Source: an uncultured Kiloniellales bacterium
GTDB taxonomy: Bacteria; Pseudomonadota; Alphaproteobacteria; Kiloniellales; JAKSDN01
Length of the DNA: 22,466 bases
Assembly (NCBI GenBank): GCA_947259625.1
Contig: CAMYMY010000035.1
Coordinates: forward strand, 1-22,466
Reading direction: 5' to 3'
Positions 13,398 to 20,924 of this stretch are shown here, in pieces. The notes below the pieces were generated by a model. It saw only the letters and a list, made by a program, of their open reading frames with translations. It was not told the origin of the DNA and made no database searches. The position numbers were made by a program, and so were the translations under genes. Positions within the stretch are counted from its first letter, which is position 1, and every line of letters starts with the position of its first letter.

Positions 13398-14954
13398 ATG
13401 CCCGACAAGGCGCCCAACATCCTGTTCGTCATGGCCGACCAGATGGCCGCGCCGGCCCTGCCGGTGTACGGCCATCCGGTGGTCAAGGCCCCGCGCATCG
13501 CCGGGCTGGCCGAGGGCGGCGTGGTCTTCGACGCGGCCTACTGCAATTCGCCGATCTGCGCGCCCTCGCGCTTTTCCATGCTGTCAGGGCAGCTGCCCTC
13601 GGCGATCGGGGCTTACGACAACGCGGCCGAGTTTCCCGCGTTCGTACCGACCTTCGCCCACCACTTGCGCCTTGCGGGCTACCGCACGGTGCTGGCCGGC
13701 AAGATGCACTTCGTCGGCCCGGACCAGCTGCACGGCTTCGAGGAGCGGCTGACCACCGACATCTACCCGGCCGACTTCGGCTGGACGCCGGACTGGGAGC
13801 GCCCGGAGGAACACCAGGACTACTTCCATACCATGCTGAGCGTGGTCGAGGCCGGGCCCTGCGAGCGCAGCCTGCAGATCGACTTCGACGACGACGTCGC
13901 CTTTCAGGCCGAACGCCGGATCTACGATCTGGCGCGGGACGACGACGACCGGCCCTTCCTCCTGCTGGCCTCCTTCACCCACCCGCACGACCCCTACACG
14001 ATCGGCCGGCAATACTGGGAGCGCTACGATCCCGACGACATCGACCTGCCCCGAGTACCGGCGATTCCCCCGGGCGAGCAGGATCCCCACAGCCGGCGGA
14101 TCGCCCGTATCGTAGGCATGGAGCGCTACGACATCACCGAAGAGCGCGTCAGAAATGCGCGGCAGGCCTATTACGGTGCGATCAGCTACGTCGACGACAA
14201 GGTCGGCGCACTGCTGGACGCGCTGGCGGCGACGGGCCTCGCCGAGGGCACGATCGTGATCTTCGCCGCCGACCACGGCGACATGCTGGGCGAGCGGGGC
14301 CTCTGGTACAAGATGACCTTCTTCGAGTGGGCGGCGCGGGTGCCCTTGATTGTCCATGCGCGCGGCCGCTTCGCGCCGCGCCGGGTGGCCCGCAACGTGT
14401 CCCTGCTCGATCTCCTGCCGACTCTCTGCGACCTGGCCGGCGGCGCGGCGCCAGCGCCCACCGAGCCGCTCGAGGGCCGCAGCCTGCTGCCGCTGCTCGA
14501 GGGCCGCGAAGACGGCTGGCCCGACCGGGTCCTGGGTGAATACCTGGGCGAGGGGGCGGCCGGCCCCTTGGTCATGGTTCGCCAGGGGCGCTACAAATTC
14601 GTCGTGGGAGAGGACCAGCCGCCCCAGCTCTTCGACCTGGAGAGCGACCCGCTGGAGCTGGACAACCTGGCGGGGCGTGCCGAGCACGGCGAGGCGGAGC
14701 GGGAGCTTGCCGGCCAGGTGGCGGAACGCTGGGACTTCGCGGCGCTCAGGCGCCGGGTCGTCCTCAATCAGCGCCGGCGGCGCCTGACTTTCGCCGCGCT
14801 CGGCCAGGGCCGGCACACGCCCTGGGACTTCCAGCCGGCGACCGACGCCGCGAAGCAGTATGCCCGCAATCTCGGCGTGGTCTTGGGCGACCTGGAGCGC
14901 CGCGCCCGTCTACCGTATAGCGACGAACCGCCGCCCGACGGTAAGGCGGGGTGA
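13398..14954 (+). CDS. betC: Choline sulfatase
   Basis: BetC hydrolyses choline-O-sulfate to choline and sulfate, feeding choline to glycine betaine synthesis and catabolism. The 518-residue alkaline-phosphatase-fold enzyme has metal-binding Asp14 (FVMADQ), the sulfatase signature CAPSR with Cys54 at the same position as the formylglycine cysteine of Sinorhizobium meliloti BetC, Lys102 in GKMHFVGPDQLHGFE, and ADHGDMLGE (Asp292, His293). The DIYPADFGWTPDW segment and the C-terminal TPWDFQP region are typical of choline sulfatases rather than of general arylsulfatases. There is no signal peptide, fitting a cytoplasmic enzyme. The ATG at 13398 follows AGAGAGG. It is last in an operon with the DUF849 enzyme and a methyltransferase, rather than with betI/B/A, which are absent here. 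Confidence 0.93.
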   Translation: MPDKAPNILFVMADQMAAPALPVYGHPVVKAPRIAGLAEGGVVFDAAYCNSPICAPSRFSMLSGQLPSAIGAYDNAAEFPAFVPTFAHHLRLAGYRTVLAGKMHFVGPDQLHGFEERLTTDIYPADFGWTPDWERPEEHQDYFHTMLSVVEAGPCERSLQIDFDDDVAFQAERRIYDLARDDDDRPFLLLASFTHPHDPYTIGRQYWERYDPDDIDLPRVPAIPPGEQDPHSRRIARIVGMERYDITEERVRNARQAYYGAISYVDDKVGALLDALAATGLAEGTIVIFAADHGDMLGERGLWYKMTFFEWAARVPLIVHARGRFAPRRVARNVSLLDLLPTLCDLAGGAAPAPTEPLEGRSLLPLLEGREDGWPDRVLGEYLGEGAAGPLVMVRQGRYKFVVGEDQPPQLFDLESDPLELDNLAGRAEHGEAERELAGQVAERWDFAALRRRVVLNQRRRRLTFAALGQGRHTPWDFQPATDAAKQYARNLGVVLGDLERRARLPYSDEPPPDGKAG

Positions 14955-14960
14955 GCGGGC

Positions 14961-15608
14961 TCACTCGGCCTGGACCTCGCGGCGCAGGCCCAGGGCGATG
15001 CGCGTCTCGGTCACGTCCGACAGCATGTGGAACGGCCGGTCCTGAAGGCCGGCGAAGCCCGGCGCGCGCATGAGCAGCAGGCTGCCCGGCGGGATCGGCA
15101 CCTCGCGGGCGTCGCGGCCGCTGCGGTCCGGGCAGAGGAAGAACCGCGCCCGACCGGCCAGAGTCACGATGGCCACCAGGTCCCGATAGCGGATGTGGTC
15201 GCGGTGCGGCGTGATGCCGAGGGACCCCGGGCGGTAGCGCTGCATGATCAGGTCGTTGAACCGGGGCGGCGCGGCCAGCGGCGGCGGGGTCAGGCGGGCC
15301 AGCGCGCCCGCCACCGCGCGCTCGAGGGCCGCGCGCAGGGCGTGAAACGGGCTGCCGGGCTCGACGGTCATGCACAGCTCGAAATCCTGGCGCACCGTCC
15401 GCTCGCCTTCGCCGATCATCGGTTTCGCAGCGCGGTAGGAGAGGAGTCCCGCGGCCTCGGCCAGCGGGCCCCGCTCCGCCGGGCCGAGCAGCGGCAAGGC
15501 CACCACGTCCTCGGCGGCCAGGCGGCCGAGCGCGGCGGCGAGCTCGGTCTCGAGGTCGGCGGCAAGCGTCCAGGGCGCGCCGTCCATGGCGGTCAACTCC
15601 CATTCCAT
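14961..15608 (-). CDS. 2-oxoglutarate/Fe(II)-dependent oxygenase-like protein
   Basis: The 215-residue product has a facial-triad pattern: MQRYRPGSLGITPHRDH with His135 and Asp137, then a distal His194 in RPFHMLSD and an arginine suited to bind 2-oxoglutarate (Arg203 in TETRIALGLR). Between them are the expected core strands (LVAIVTLAGRARFFL) and an IPPGSLLLMRAPGF turn. This resembles AlkB-like and related small dioxygenases, but the HRDH context and N-terminal half do not pin down a named subfamily. The ATG at 15606-15608 was chosen; a second ATG lies at 15587. It converges on betC, the stops being 6 bp apart. The substrate is unknown. Confidence 0.75.
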   Translation of the reverse strand: MEWELTAMDGAPWTLAADLETELAAALGRLAAEDVVALPLLGPAERGPLAEAAGLLSYRAAKPMIGEGERTVRQDFELCMTVEPGSPFHALRAALERAVAGALARLTPPPLAAPPRFNDLIMQRYRPGSLGITPHRDHIRYRDLVAIVTLAGRARFFLCPDRSGRDAREVPIPPGSLLLMRAPGFAGLQDRPFHMLSDVTETRIALGLRREVQAE

Positions 15609-15677
15609 CCGGAGCGATCTTCGGCCCGGCTACGTCCTTCGGGCAAGAGCGTTGGAGGCGCGGAGCGCCTATGAGGC

Positions 15678-16205
15678 TCAGCCGCCGCCTTCTTCGGGCA
15701 GGCGCTTGCCGGCCGACCAGTCCCAGGGCGCCACGAAACGGCCGCGCCAGAGGCCGTGCCGCGACCGCCTCGCCCGCTCTTGCATGGCGCCATAATCGTT
15801 GGCCGTCGTGGGATCGGCGAGCGCCCAGCCGGTAAAGATCATGCCTTCCGAGAGATCGTAGCCGGCCGCGAAGCAGCGCGCGGTCCTGCTACCTCCGGGT
15901 CCGGGGCCGAGCGGCCGGCAAACCACCTCGACGCCGGCGGTCAGGTCGAGCAGGGCCGTGCGGGCCACCTCGCCGCAGTCGTACAGGCGGTCCTCGACGA
16001 GGCAGCGTTGCCCGGGGTCCGGCGCGTCGATTCCGTCGAGCTGCAGGCGTTGGCCCTGCAATTCGATGATGTCGCCCGCGATCACCTCGGGTTGGCCGCG
16101 CAGTTCGACGCCGGTCGAGTATGCTGCTGCACCCAGGCAGCTGGTCGCGGACACAAAAAACAGCGCCGCCCGCAGGATCGAACCGATCCGCGCGCGGCGA
16201 TGCAT
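15678..16205 (-). CDS. Exported staphylococcal-nuclease-fold (SNase-like) protein with altered active site
   Basis: The 175-residue precursor starts with a basic segment (MHRRARIGSILR) and a hydrophobic stretch to about residue 28, a probable signal peptide; a Cys at 23 lies in a poor lipobox (ATSC). The mature part has the SNase pattern: VIAGDIIEL (Asp45), RLQLDGIDAPD (Arg53, Asp60), an ARTALLDL helix and the C-terminal QERARRSRHGLWRGRF. The catalytic glutamate usually found in DAPE/DTPE is Asp63 here, and the Thr of DGDT is Ile, so activity is doubtful. The ATG at 16203-16205 is well supported by the signal peptide. It lies 24 bp downstream of the XRE regulator gene on the same strand, possibly in one transcript. 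Confidence 0.8.
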   Translation of the reverse strand: MHRRARIGSILRAALFFVSATSCLGAAAYSTGVELRGQPEVIAGDIIELQGQRLQLDGIDAPDPGQRCLVEDRLYDCGEVARTALLDLTAGVEVVCRPLGPGPGGSRTARCFAAGYDLSEGMIFTGWALADPTTANDYGAMQERARRSRHGLWRGRFVAPWDWSAGKRLPEEGGG

Positions 16206-16229
16206 GGGCTTGCCCCGCTCGGTGTTGGC

Positions 16230-16655
16230 CTAGTTGACCGCTTTGCTGACCGACTTTACCAGATCGAAGAGGCGCTTGCGAATTCTGGGGTCGGAAATGT
16301 TGTAATAGGACCGCACCAGTTCCAGCGTCTCCCGCTCCCCCATGAGATCATGGGCGAAGGCCATCGCCTCTTCCCGCGGCGCCGGGGCGTTATCGGACAG
16401 CGTCCCTTCTCCCATGTCGGAGAAGAAATAGCCGACCGGTACGTCGAGCACTCGTGCGAGGTCGTGCAGCCGGCTGGCAACGATGCGATTGGTGCCCCGT
16501 TCGTACTTCTGGATTTGCTGGAAAGTGATGCCGATCGACTTGGCAAGCCGCTCCTGGCTCAAGCCTACAGCCAGGCGCCGCAAACGCAGGCGCCCGCCGA
16601 CATGGATATCGATCGGATTCGGTGCCGACCGACGCACGAGTGTTTGGGTTGTCAT
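16230..16655 (-). CDS. XRE-family (HTH_3) transcriptional regulator
   Basis: The 141-residue product contains a classic Cro/C1-type helix-turn-helix at about residues 20-75: GGRLRLRRLAVGLSQERLAK, then ITFQQIQKYERGTNRIVASR and ARVLDVPVGYFF. A C-terminal region (about 90-141) with an ISDPRIRKRLFDLVKSV helix is typical of alphaproteobacterial members of this group, which are mostly uncharacterised chromosomal regulators rather than phage repressors. The ATG at 16653-16655 sits inside the first of three CATAAG repeats that continue upstream, which suggests autoregulation. It is divergent from the glycerophosphodiesterase gene (211 bp between starts) and upstream of the SNase-like gene. Confidence 0.9.
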   Translation of the reverse strand: MTTQTLVRRSAPNPIDIHVGGRLRLRRLAVGLSQERLAKSIGITFQQIQKYERGTNRIVASRLHDLARVLDVPVGYFFSDMGEGTLSDNAPAPREEAMAFAHDLMGERETLELVRSYYNISDPRIRKRLFDLVKSVSKAVN

Positions 16656-16721
16656 AAGAAACCTGTTCGCCCCTCATAAGGTTGTCGCGAGATATTCATT
16701 TTAGTCGTATAGTATCATAAG
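16653..16721 (+). promoter_or_regulatory. AT-rich control region with three CATAAG repeats
   Basis: CATAAG occurs at 16653-16658, 16675-16680 and 16716-16721, with offsets of 22 and 41 bp, close to two and four helical turns. The intervening DNA (16690-16735) is much richer in A and T than anything else in the window and includes TAAAAT and TATACG hexamers on the minus strand suited to a -10 box for the XRE gene. The repeats are seen; operator function is inferred. Confidence 0.4.
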
Positions 16722-16866
16722 ACTACTCATTGAGATTGCAATACGGATTCTTACCTACAACCGGGGTGGGGGATGTAGTCTGCTCGATGGCCGCTCGCCC
16801 TGGCGGCCCGAAAGCACCATATCAAAGGTCGTTGTCCATGACCTTTGCCATTAGTATGCCGACCCA

Positions 16867-17643
16867 ATGCTCATGACCAACCCCGCGACGCGGCACCCGT
16901 TTTTCGACCATCCTCGGCCGATGGCCCTGGCTCACCGTGGCGGAGCCGAGGAAGGACCGGAGAATACCATGGCCGCCTTCGAGAATGCCGTGCGGCTCGG
17001 GTTCCGCTACATCGAGACCGACGTGCAGGTGACCCGCGACGGTGTGGCCGTGGCGTTCCACGACGAGCGGCTCGAGCGCCTGACCGACCGGACCGGCGCG
17101 GTCGCGGAGGTGACCTGGGACGAACTGCGTGGTGCGAGAGTCGACGGACGGGAGCCGATACCGCGCCTGGAGGAGGTGCTCGGCGCCTGGCCCGGAGTGC
17201 GCTACGTCATCGAGCCGAAATGCGATCAAGCCGTGGAGCCGCTTGCCGATGCCATCCGGCGAACCGACGTGTTCGACCACGTGTGCATCGGCTCGTTCTC
17301 CGACGCGCGGGTGGATCGAATGCGAGATCTGCTGGGGCCACGGCTTTGTACCTCGCTCGGCAGGCGGGGGGTCCTGCGGTTGCGCCTGGCCAGCCTCGGC
17401 CTGCCGACCGGGGGTTTCGTCGAAGCGGCGGCGCAGGTTCCGGTGCGCTATCGCGGCCTGCCGGTGGTGGACCGGCAGCTGATCGCCGCGGCCCGGAGGC
17501 GCGGCTTGCAGGTTCAGGTCTGGACCGTCAATAAGGAAGCGGAGATGGAGCGCCTGATCGATCTCGGCGTCGACGGGATCATTACCGACCGGCCTGCTAT
17601 GCTGAAAGCCGTGTTGAGTCGCCGGGGTCTCTGGGACGGTTGA
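16867..17643 (+). CDS. Glycerophosphodiester phosphodiesterase (GDPD/UgpQ type)
   Basis: GDPDs hydrolyse glycerophosphodiesters such as glycerophosphocholine to glycerol-3-phosphate and the alcohol. The 258-residue TIM-barrel protein has all catalytic and metal-binding elements: AHRGG (His23, Arg24), PENTMAAF, IETDVQ (Glu50, Asp52), AVAFHDE (His65), IEPK (Glu116), and the C-terminal QVWTVNKEAEMERLIDLGVD and GIITDRP. There is no signal peptide, so it is cytoplasmic like UgpQ. The start may be ATG 16867 or ATG 16873, four bases apart from a purine-poor leader. The next gene, DUF423, follows after 87 bp on the same strand. With the downstream CDP-alcohol transferase it suggests a local lipid-headgroup theme. 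Confidence 0.92.
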   Translation: MLMTNPATRHPFFDHPRPMALAHRGGAEEGPENTMAAFENAVRLGFRYIETDVQVTRDGVAVAFHDERLERLTDRTGAVAEVTWDELRGARVDGREPIPRLEEVLGAWPGVRYVIEPKCDQAVEPLADAIRRTDVFDHVCIGSFSDARVDRMRDLLGPRLCTSLGRRGVLRLRLASLGLPTGGFVEAAAQVPVRYRGLPVVDRQLIAAARRRGLQVQVWTVNKEAEMERLIDLGVDGIITDRPAMLKAVLSRRGLWDG

Positions 17644-17730
17644 GTGGCCGCGCCGTTCGGCGGCCGCCATGGGGAAGGGCAGGACACATGGATATGGACC
17701 AGGGAAGACGAACAAGTCGAGGAGGGGACC

Positions 17731-18111
17731 GTGATTCGCTTGTGGATTTGTGCCGGCGCCGCGAATGGTTTCATCGCGGTCGCCCTGGGCGCCTTTTCGG
17801 CGCACCTGCTGCAGGGCCGGCTGTCGCCCGAGGCGCTTGGCTGGATCGAGACCGGCACGCGCTATGAATTGGCCCACGGGCTCGCCCTCCTGGCCGTGGC
17901 CTGGCTGGCCGGCCGCGAGGTGCGGCATCCGATCGCCCTGGGCGTGGCGGGCTGGGCCTTTCTGCTCGGCACCATATTGTTCTCGGGCACGCTCTACGTC
18001 ATGGCCGTGATCGGCGTGAAGGCGCTGGGAAGCGTCGTACCGCTCGGCGGCGTCGCCTTCCTGATCGGCTGGGCCGCGCTCTTCGTCTTCGGCCTCGTGC
18101 TGAAATGGTAG
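17731..18111 (+). CDS. DUF423 small membrane protein
   Basis: DUF423 proteins are about 120-130 residues with four membrane segments and no established function. This 126-residue product matches in length and pattern: CAGAANGFIAVALGAFSAH near the N-terminus, RYELAHGLALLAVAWLAG, GWAFLLGTILFSGTLYVMAV and GGVAFLIGWAALFVFGLV. The start is GTG at 17731, directly after GGAGGGGACC, an excellent ribosome binding site; the frame is open back to 17644 but that 29-residue extension is hydrophilic and outside the family. It probably belongs to the same transcript as the phosphodiesterase gene upstream. Confidence 0.9.
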   Translation: MIRLWICAGAANGFIAVALGAFSAHLLQGRLSPEALGWIETGTRYELAHGLALLAVAWLAGREVRHPIALGVAGWAFLLGTILFSGTLYVMAVIGVKALGSVVPLGGVAFLIGWAALFVFGLVLKW

Positions 18112-18112
18112 C

Positions 18113-18313
18113 GGTGGACTTGGTGGACAATACGGTGGCATTCTGTAATTCTTAGGTGGCTGGAGCCGACCGTCGCGGACATGTCGGCCGACCGGATAGG
18201 CCGGAATTTCGGCCTGGATCGATCCGTCGACCTCTGGTCCTCTCCAGTGACAGGTTACCAAGATTCCGCTCTTCGCGAGCCGGGTAGAGTCGGTCGATTG
18301 CGGAGGACGTGGC
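18113..18313 (+). other. Intergenic spacer with GGTGG repeats and a hairpin
   Basis: This 200-bp gap between DUF423 and the CDP-alcohol transferase contains GGTGGAC at 18113-18119 and 18122-18128, GGTGG at 18134-18138 and 18155-18159, and a 6-bp stem AGGCCG/CGGCCT (18198-18203 with 18210-18215) around a GAATTT loop. No gene is supported in it. It may hold the promoter for the coupled lipid genes. Confidence 0.4.
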
Positions 18314-18946
18314 ATGGCGAACCTCATTACCCTGGCGCGCTTCCTGCTGCTGTTCCTGCTGGTGAGCTTGGTCTATCGGGCCTCGCCACAGTGGCAGCTG
18401 ATCGACGCGCCCCTGTTGCTGTTGATCATTGCGCTGGATGCCCTCGACGGCTACGTGGCGCGTCGGCGCGGCGAGACTTCGGTCTTCGGATCGATTTTCG
18501 ACATCGCGGTCGACCGTGTTGTCGAACTGATTCTCTGGGTCGTCCTGGGGCACCTCGGGCTGATCCCGATGTGGGTCGCCGTGGTCTTCATCGTGCGCGG
18601 CACCATCGTCGACTCGATCCGCTACGGCGCGATCACGGGCGGCGAGACCGCCTTCGGCATGATGCGTTCGCCTTGGGGCCGCTTTCTCGTGGCCGGCCGC
18701 TTCATGCGTGCCCTCTACGGCACGGTCAAGGCCTTCACCTTCGGCTGGGTGCTGCTGTTGCAGCCCTTGCCGGCGCTCAATCCGTCCTTCTGGGCGGCCT
18801 GGTCGGGTGTTTGCGGCCTGGTCACCATGATCCTGGTCGCGGCCTCGGTGGCGCTTTGCATCCTGCGCGGCTTGCCGGTCGTGATCGAGTTCGTGATCGA
18901 TCAGAAGGTCTTCGGCAGGGGTCACGGCCCGAGAGAGGCGCGCTGA
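18314..18946 (+). CDS. CDP-alcohol phosphatidyltransferase
   Basis: Enzymes of this integral membrane family move a phosphatidyl (or similar) group from a CDP-alcohol to an acceptor such as glycerol-3-phosphate, serine or inositol phosphate. The 210-residue product has the complete signature D-x2-DG-x2-AR-x8-G-x3-D-x3-D: Asp42, Asp45, Gly46, Ala49, Arg50, Gly59, Asp63, Asp67, so it should be active. Hydrophobic segments lie near 8-22, 31-42, 68-98, 135-155 and 160-187. The start ATG 18314 follows GGAGGACGTGGC. Its stop overlaps the start of the HAD phosphatase by one base (TGATG), so the two are translationally coupled. It differs enough from typical PgsA or PssA that the acceptor cannot be named. 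Confidence 0.9.
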   Translation: MANLITLARFLLLFLLVSLVYRASPQWQLIDAPLLLLIIALDALDGYVARRRGETSVFGSIFDIAVDRVVELILWVVLGHLGLIPMWVAVVFIVRGTIVDSIRYGAITGGETAFGMMRSPWGRFLVAGRFMRALYGTVKAFTFGWVLLLQPLPALNPSFWAAWSGVCGLVTMILVAASVALCILRGLPVVIEFVIDQKVFGRGHGPREAR

Positions 18947-19644
18947 TGTCCCTCGTCCTGGTCGACTTCGATGGAACCTTGCTGCCGGGCGCGAGCAGCG
19001 AGCGCCGTTTTATCGCCCGCTTGCTCGCGCGTCGGCGTCTGGGACCGACGCAGATCGTCTGCGCGCTGTGGTTTCTGCTGCGCCATTGGCCGGCCGACGG
19101 TCGGTGGACCTTCAAGAAGAACAAGGCCTATCTCGCCGGATTGCCGGTCGCGGAGGTGGCCGCGCTGGCCGAGACCTTCGTGCGCGAGGACATCGAGCCA
19201 CGGCTGCGCGGAACCCTGCTGCGGCGGCTGGAGCGGCACCGCCGCACGGGCGATGTGGTCGCCCTCTTGAGCGGGGCGCCCGACTTCATCGTCGCGCCGC
19301 TGGCCGAACGCCTCGAGATCGCCGTCTGGCGCGCGACGCGCTGCGCCCAGCGCGACGGCCGCTTCCTTGCCGAGCCGCCCTTCCGCCACCCCTTCGCCGA
19401 AGAAAAGCTTCGCTTCGCCCGGGAGATCTGCGCCACGCTCAACGTCGGGCTCGCCGACTGCACCGCCTATGCCGATTCGGCCCACGACCTGCCGCTGCTG
19501 CGTCGTGTCGGCCGGCCTGTCGCCGTCCACCCCGACCGCCGCTTGGCGCGCGTCGCCCGCCGGCAAGGCTGGGAGATGCTGGACGACCCGGTCCGCCAGG
19601 CGGTGCCGGCGCTCTTGGCGGGCCGGCTGCGAACGCCGTGGTAA
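18946..19644 (+). CDS. HAD superfamily IB phosphatase
   Basis: The 232-residue product is a HAD phosphatase of the phosphoserine-phosphatase-like IB group: motif I LVDFDGTLL (nucleophile Asp7, acid Asp9), motif II VVALLSGAP (Ser109), Lys154 in FAEEKLRF, and motif III AYADSAHDLPLL (Asp177, Asp181). A helical cap (about 15-85, including RWTFKKNKAYLAGL) replaces a small C1 cap. The ATG at 18946-18948 shares its A with the TGA of the CDP-alcohol transferase gene. The coupling suggests it removes a phosphate from the transferase product, in the way a phosphatidylglycerophosphate phosphatase follows PgsA; that is an inference from context. Confidence 0.9.
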   Translation: MSLVLVDFDGTLLPGASSERRFIARLLARRRLGPTQIVCALWFLLRHWPADGRWTFKKNKAYLAGLPVAEVAALAETFVREDIEPRLRGTLLRRLERHRRTGDVVALLSGAPDFIVAPLAERLEIAVWRATRCAQRDGRFLAEPPFRHPFAEEKLRFAREICATLNVGLADCTAYADSAHDLPLLRRVGRPVAVHPDRRLARVARRQGWEMLDDPVRQAVPALLAGRLRTPW

Positions 19645-19889
19645 CGGCAGCCGGGTCCGAATATCCGGGTTTGCCCCAAGGCAAGACTTGAAACTTCCCC
19701 GCCAAGTGCCGCTCGGGGATCTGCGCTCGTTGAGGCGTCGCACATAGACCGACCGCGCCTCGCGGATAAACCGCTTTGTCCCCATGGCGGTCTGGGTTTA
19801 AGGTTTCCCCTCGTGCTTGAGGTTAATGGGCAAACGAGGCATGAGAGCTTGCCGAGAATTGCCATCCTAATAGGCGCAGGGAGGACAAA
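19645..19889 (+). other. Upstream region of tauABC, no gene
   Basis: The largest gene-free gap in the window (245 bp). It contains a small stem TTGCC-CCAA-GGCAA (19671-19684) just after the HAD gene and a spaced inverted repeat CCTCGT (19809-19814) / ACGAGG (19834-19839) that could be a regulator site for the taurine genes. No convincing -35/-10 pair was found. Confidence 0.35.
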
Positions 19890-20876
19890 ATGAGAAAAAT
19901 TTGGATCGCAGCGCTGTCCGCGTTCGCTCTCTTGGCGGGCGCGGCGAATGCCGCGGACGTAAACATTGGCTATCAGCTGGTCTATGGCCCGTGGAAGGCG
20001 AACATGGAGAAACTGCAAAAGGAAGGGCTCGGCGGCAAGAGCATCGAGTTCTTCAAGTTCACCTCGGGCACCGAGGTGATCAACGCCATGGCTTCCGGCT
20101 CCATCGACATCTCTCTCAACGGCTCTTCGCCCACCGCCGCGGGCTACAGCAGAGGCGTCGACCTGCAGGTGATCTACATCTACGACAACATCAACGATGC
20201 CGAGGCCCTGGTGGTCAACGACAAGATCACCGGGCCGCAGGACCTCAAGGGCAAGACCATCGCGGTGCCCTTCGGGTCCACGACCCACTTCCACATGATG
20301 TTCGCCTTGGAGCAGCTGGGGATCTCTCCGAAGGAAGTCAACGTGCTCGACATGTCGCCGCCGGACATGGTCGCCGCCTGGGAACGGGGCGACATCGACG
20401 GCGGCTTCGTCTGGGACCCGGCGCTCGGCAGGATGAAGGGCAAGGGCCGCGTTCTGCTGACCTCGGGAGACCTCAGCAACTGGGGCAAGGCGACCTTCGA
20501 CGCCATGGTCGCCCGCAAGGGCTTCACCGACGACAACCCCGATTTCGCCTGTCAGTGGGTCAAGATGGTCGCCGCCGCGGATGCCGACTACAGGGCCAAT
20601 TCCACGGACTATGGTCCGGGCAGCGGCAAGGCCAAGGCCATCGCCCGGGCGGTCTCGGGGCAGGAGGATCAGGTCGGCGGGGTCTTGGCGCTCTACGGCT
20701 ATCCGACCCTGCAGGAGCAGGCATCGGCGACGTGGCTTGGCGGCGGTGTCGCCAAGGCGCTTCAGGCGACCTCCGAGTTCCTGAAGGATCAGGGCAAGAT
20801 CGACAAGGTTCTGGACAGCTATGACGGCGGGTCCAACCCGACCTTCGTGAAGATGGTCCTGGACGGCAAGTGCTAG
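19890..20876 (+). CDS. tauA: Taurine ABC transporter substrate-binding protein
   Basis: TauA binds taurine in the periplasm for TauBC. The 328-residue precursor has a clear signal peptide (MRKIWIAALSAFALLAGAANA, cut before ADVNIGYQ). Family features include the VNIGYQLVYGPWK start, FFKFTSGTEVINAMASG, SIDISLNGSSPTAAGYSRGV (the sulfonate-binding loop), LVVNDKITGPQDLKGKTIAV, PFGSTTHFHMMFALEQLGI and GGFVWDPALGRMKGKGRVL, the last being typical of TauA rather than SsuA. The ATG at 19890 follows GGGAGGAC at a good distance. It is the first gene of tauABC; no taurine dioxygenase or transaminase is seen in the window. A strong hairpin follows its stop. Confidence 0.92.
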   Translation: MRKIWIAALSAFALLAGAANAADVNIGYQLVYGPWKANMEKLQKEGLGGKSIEFFKFTSGTEVINAMASGSIDISLNGSSPTAAGYSRGVDLQVIYIYDNINDAEALVVNDKITGPQDLKGKTIAVPFGSTTHFHMMFALEQLGISPKEVNVLDMSPPDMVAAWERGDIDGGFVWDPALGRMKGKGRVLLTSGDLSNWGKATFDAMVARKGFTDDNPDFACQWVKMVAAADADYRANSTDYGPGSGKAKAIARAVSGQEDQVGGVLALYGYPTLQEQASATWLGGGVAKALQATSEFLKDQGKIDKVLDSYDGGSNPTFVKMVLDGKC

Positions 20877-20888
20877 GTCCGGTGTCGT

Positions 20889-20924
20889 GAGGGGGTCCCG
20901 GGCCGCCGGGCCCGGGGCTCCCTC
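20889..20924 (+). terminator. Strong intercistronic hairpin between tauA and tauB
   Basis: Bases 20889-20904 pair with 20909-20924 in a 16-bp stem with two G-U pairs and a GCCG loop. It starts 12 bases after the tauA stop and ends 27 bases before the tauB start. Only three T residues (TTT at 20931-20933) follow six bases later, so it is more likely a 3'-end stabiliser or partial attenuator than a full terminator, allowing more TauA than TauBC. The fold is seen; the effect is inferred. Confidence 0.75.

Noticed and set aside
12407..14539. A 710-codon plus-strand frame across the BKACE, methyltransferase and betC genes.
   Set aside because: It is an out-of-frame reading of three genes with strong motifs; long spurious frames are expected at this GC content.
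16230..16655. XRE regulator plus exported nuclease as a possible phage or defence island.
   Set aside because: The regulator looks like a chromosomal alphaproteobacterial type, the nuclease carries a signal peptide and altered active site, and no integrase, restriction, toxin-antitoxin or phage genes are nearby.
17644..17730. Longer DUF423 product starting at 17644.
   Set aside because: The extension is hydrophilic and outside the family, whereas GTG 17731 has a very good ribosome binding site and gives the normal length.
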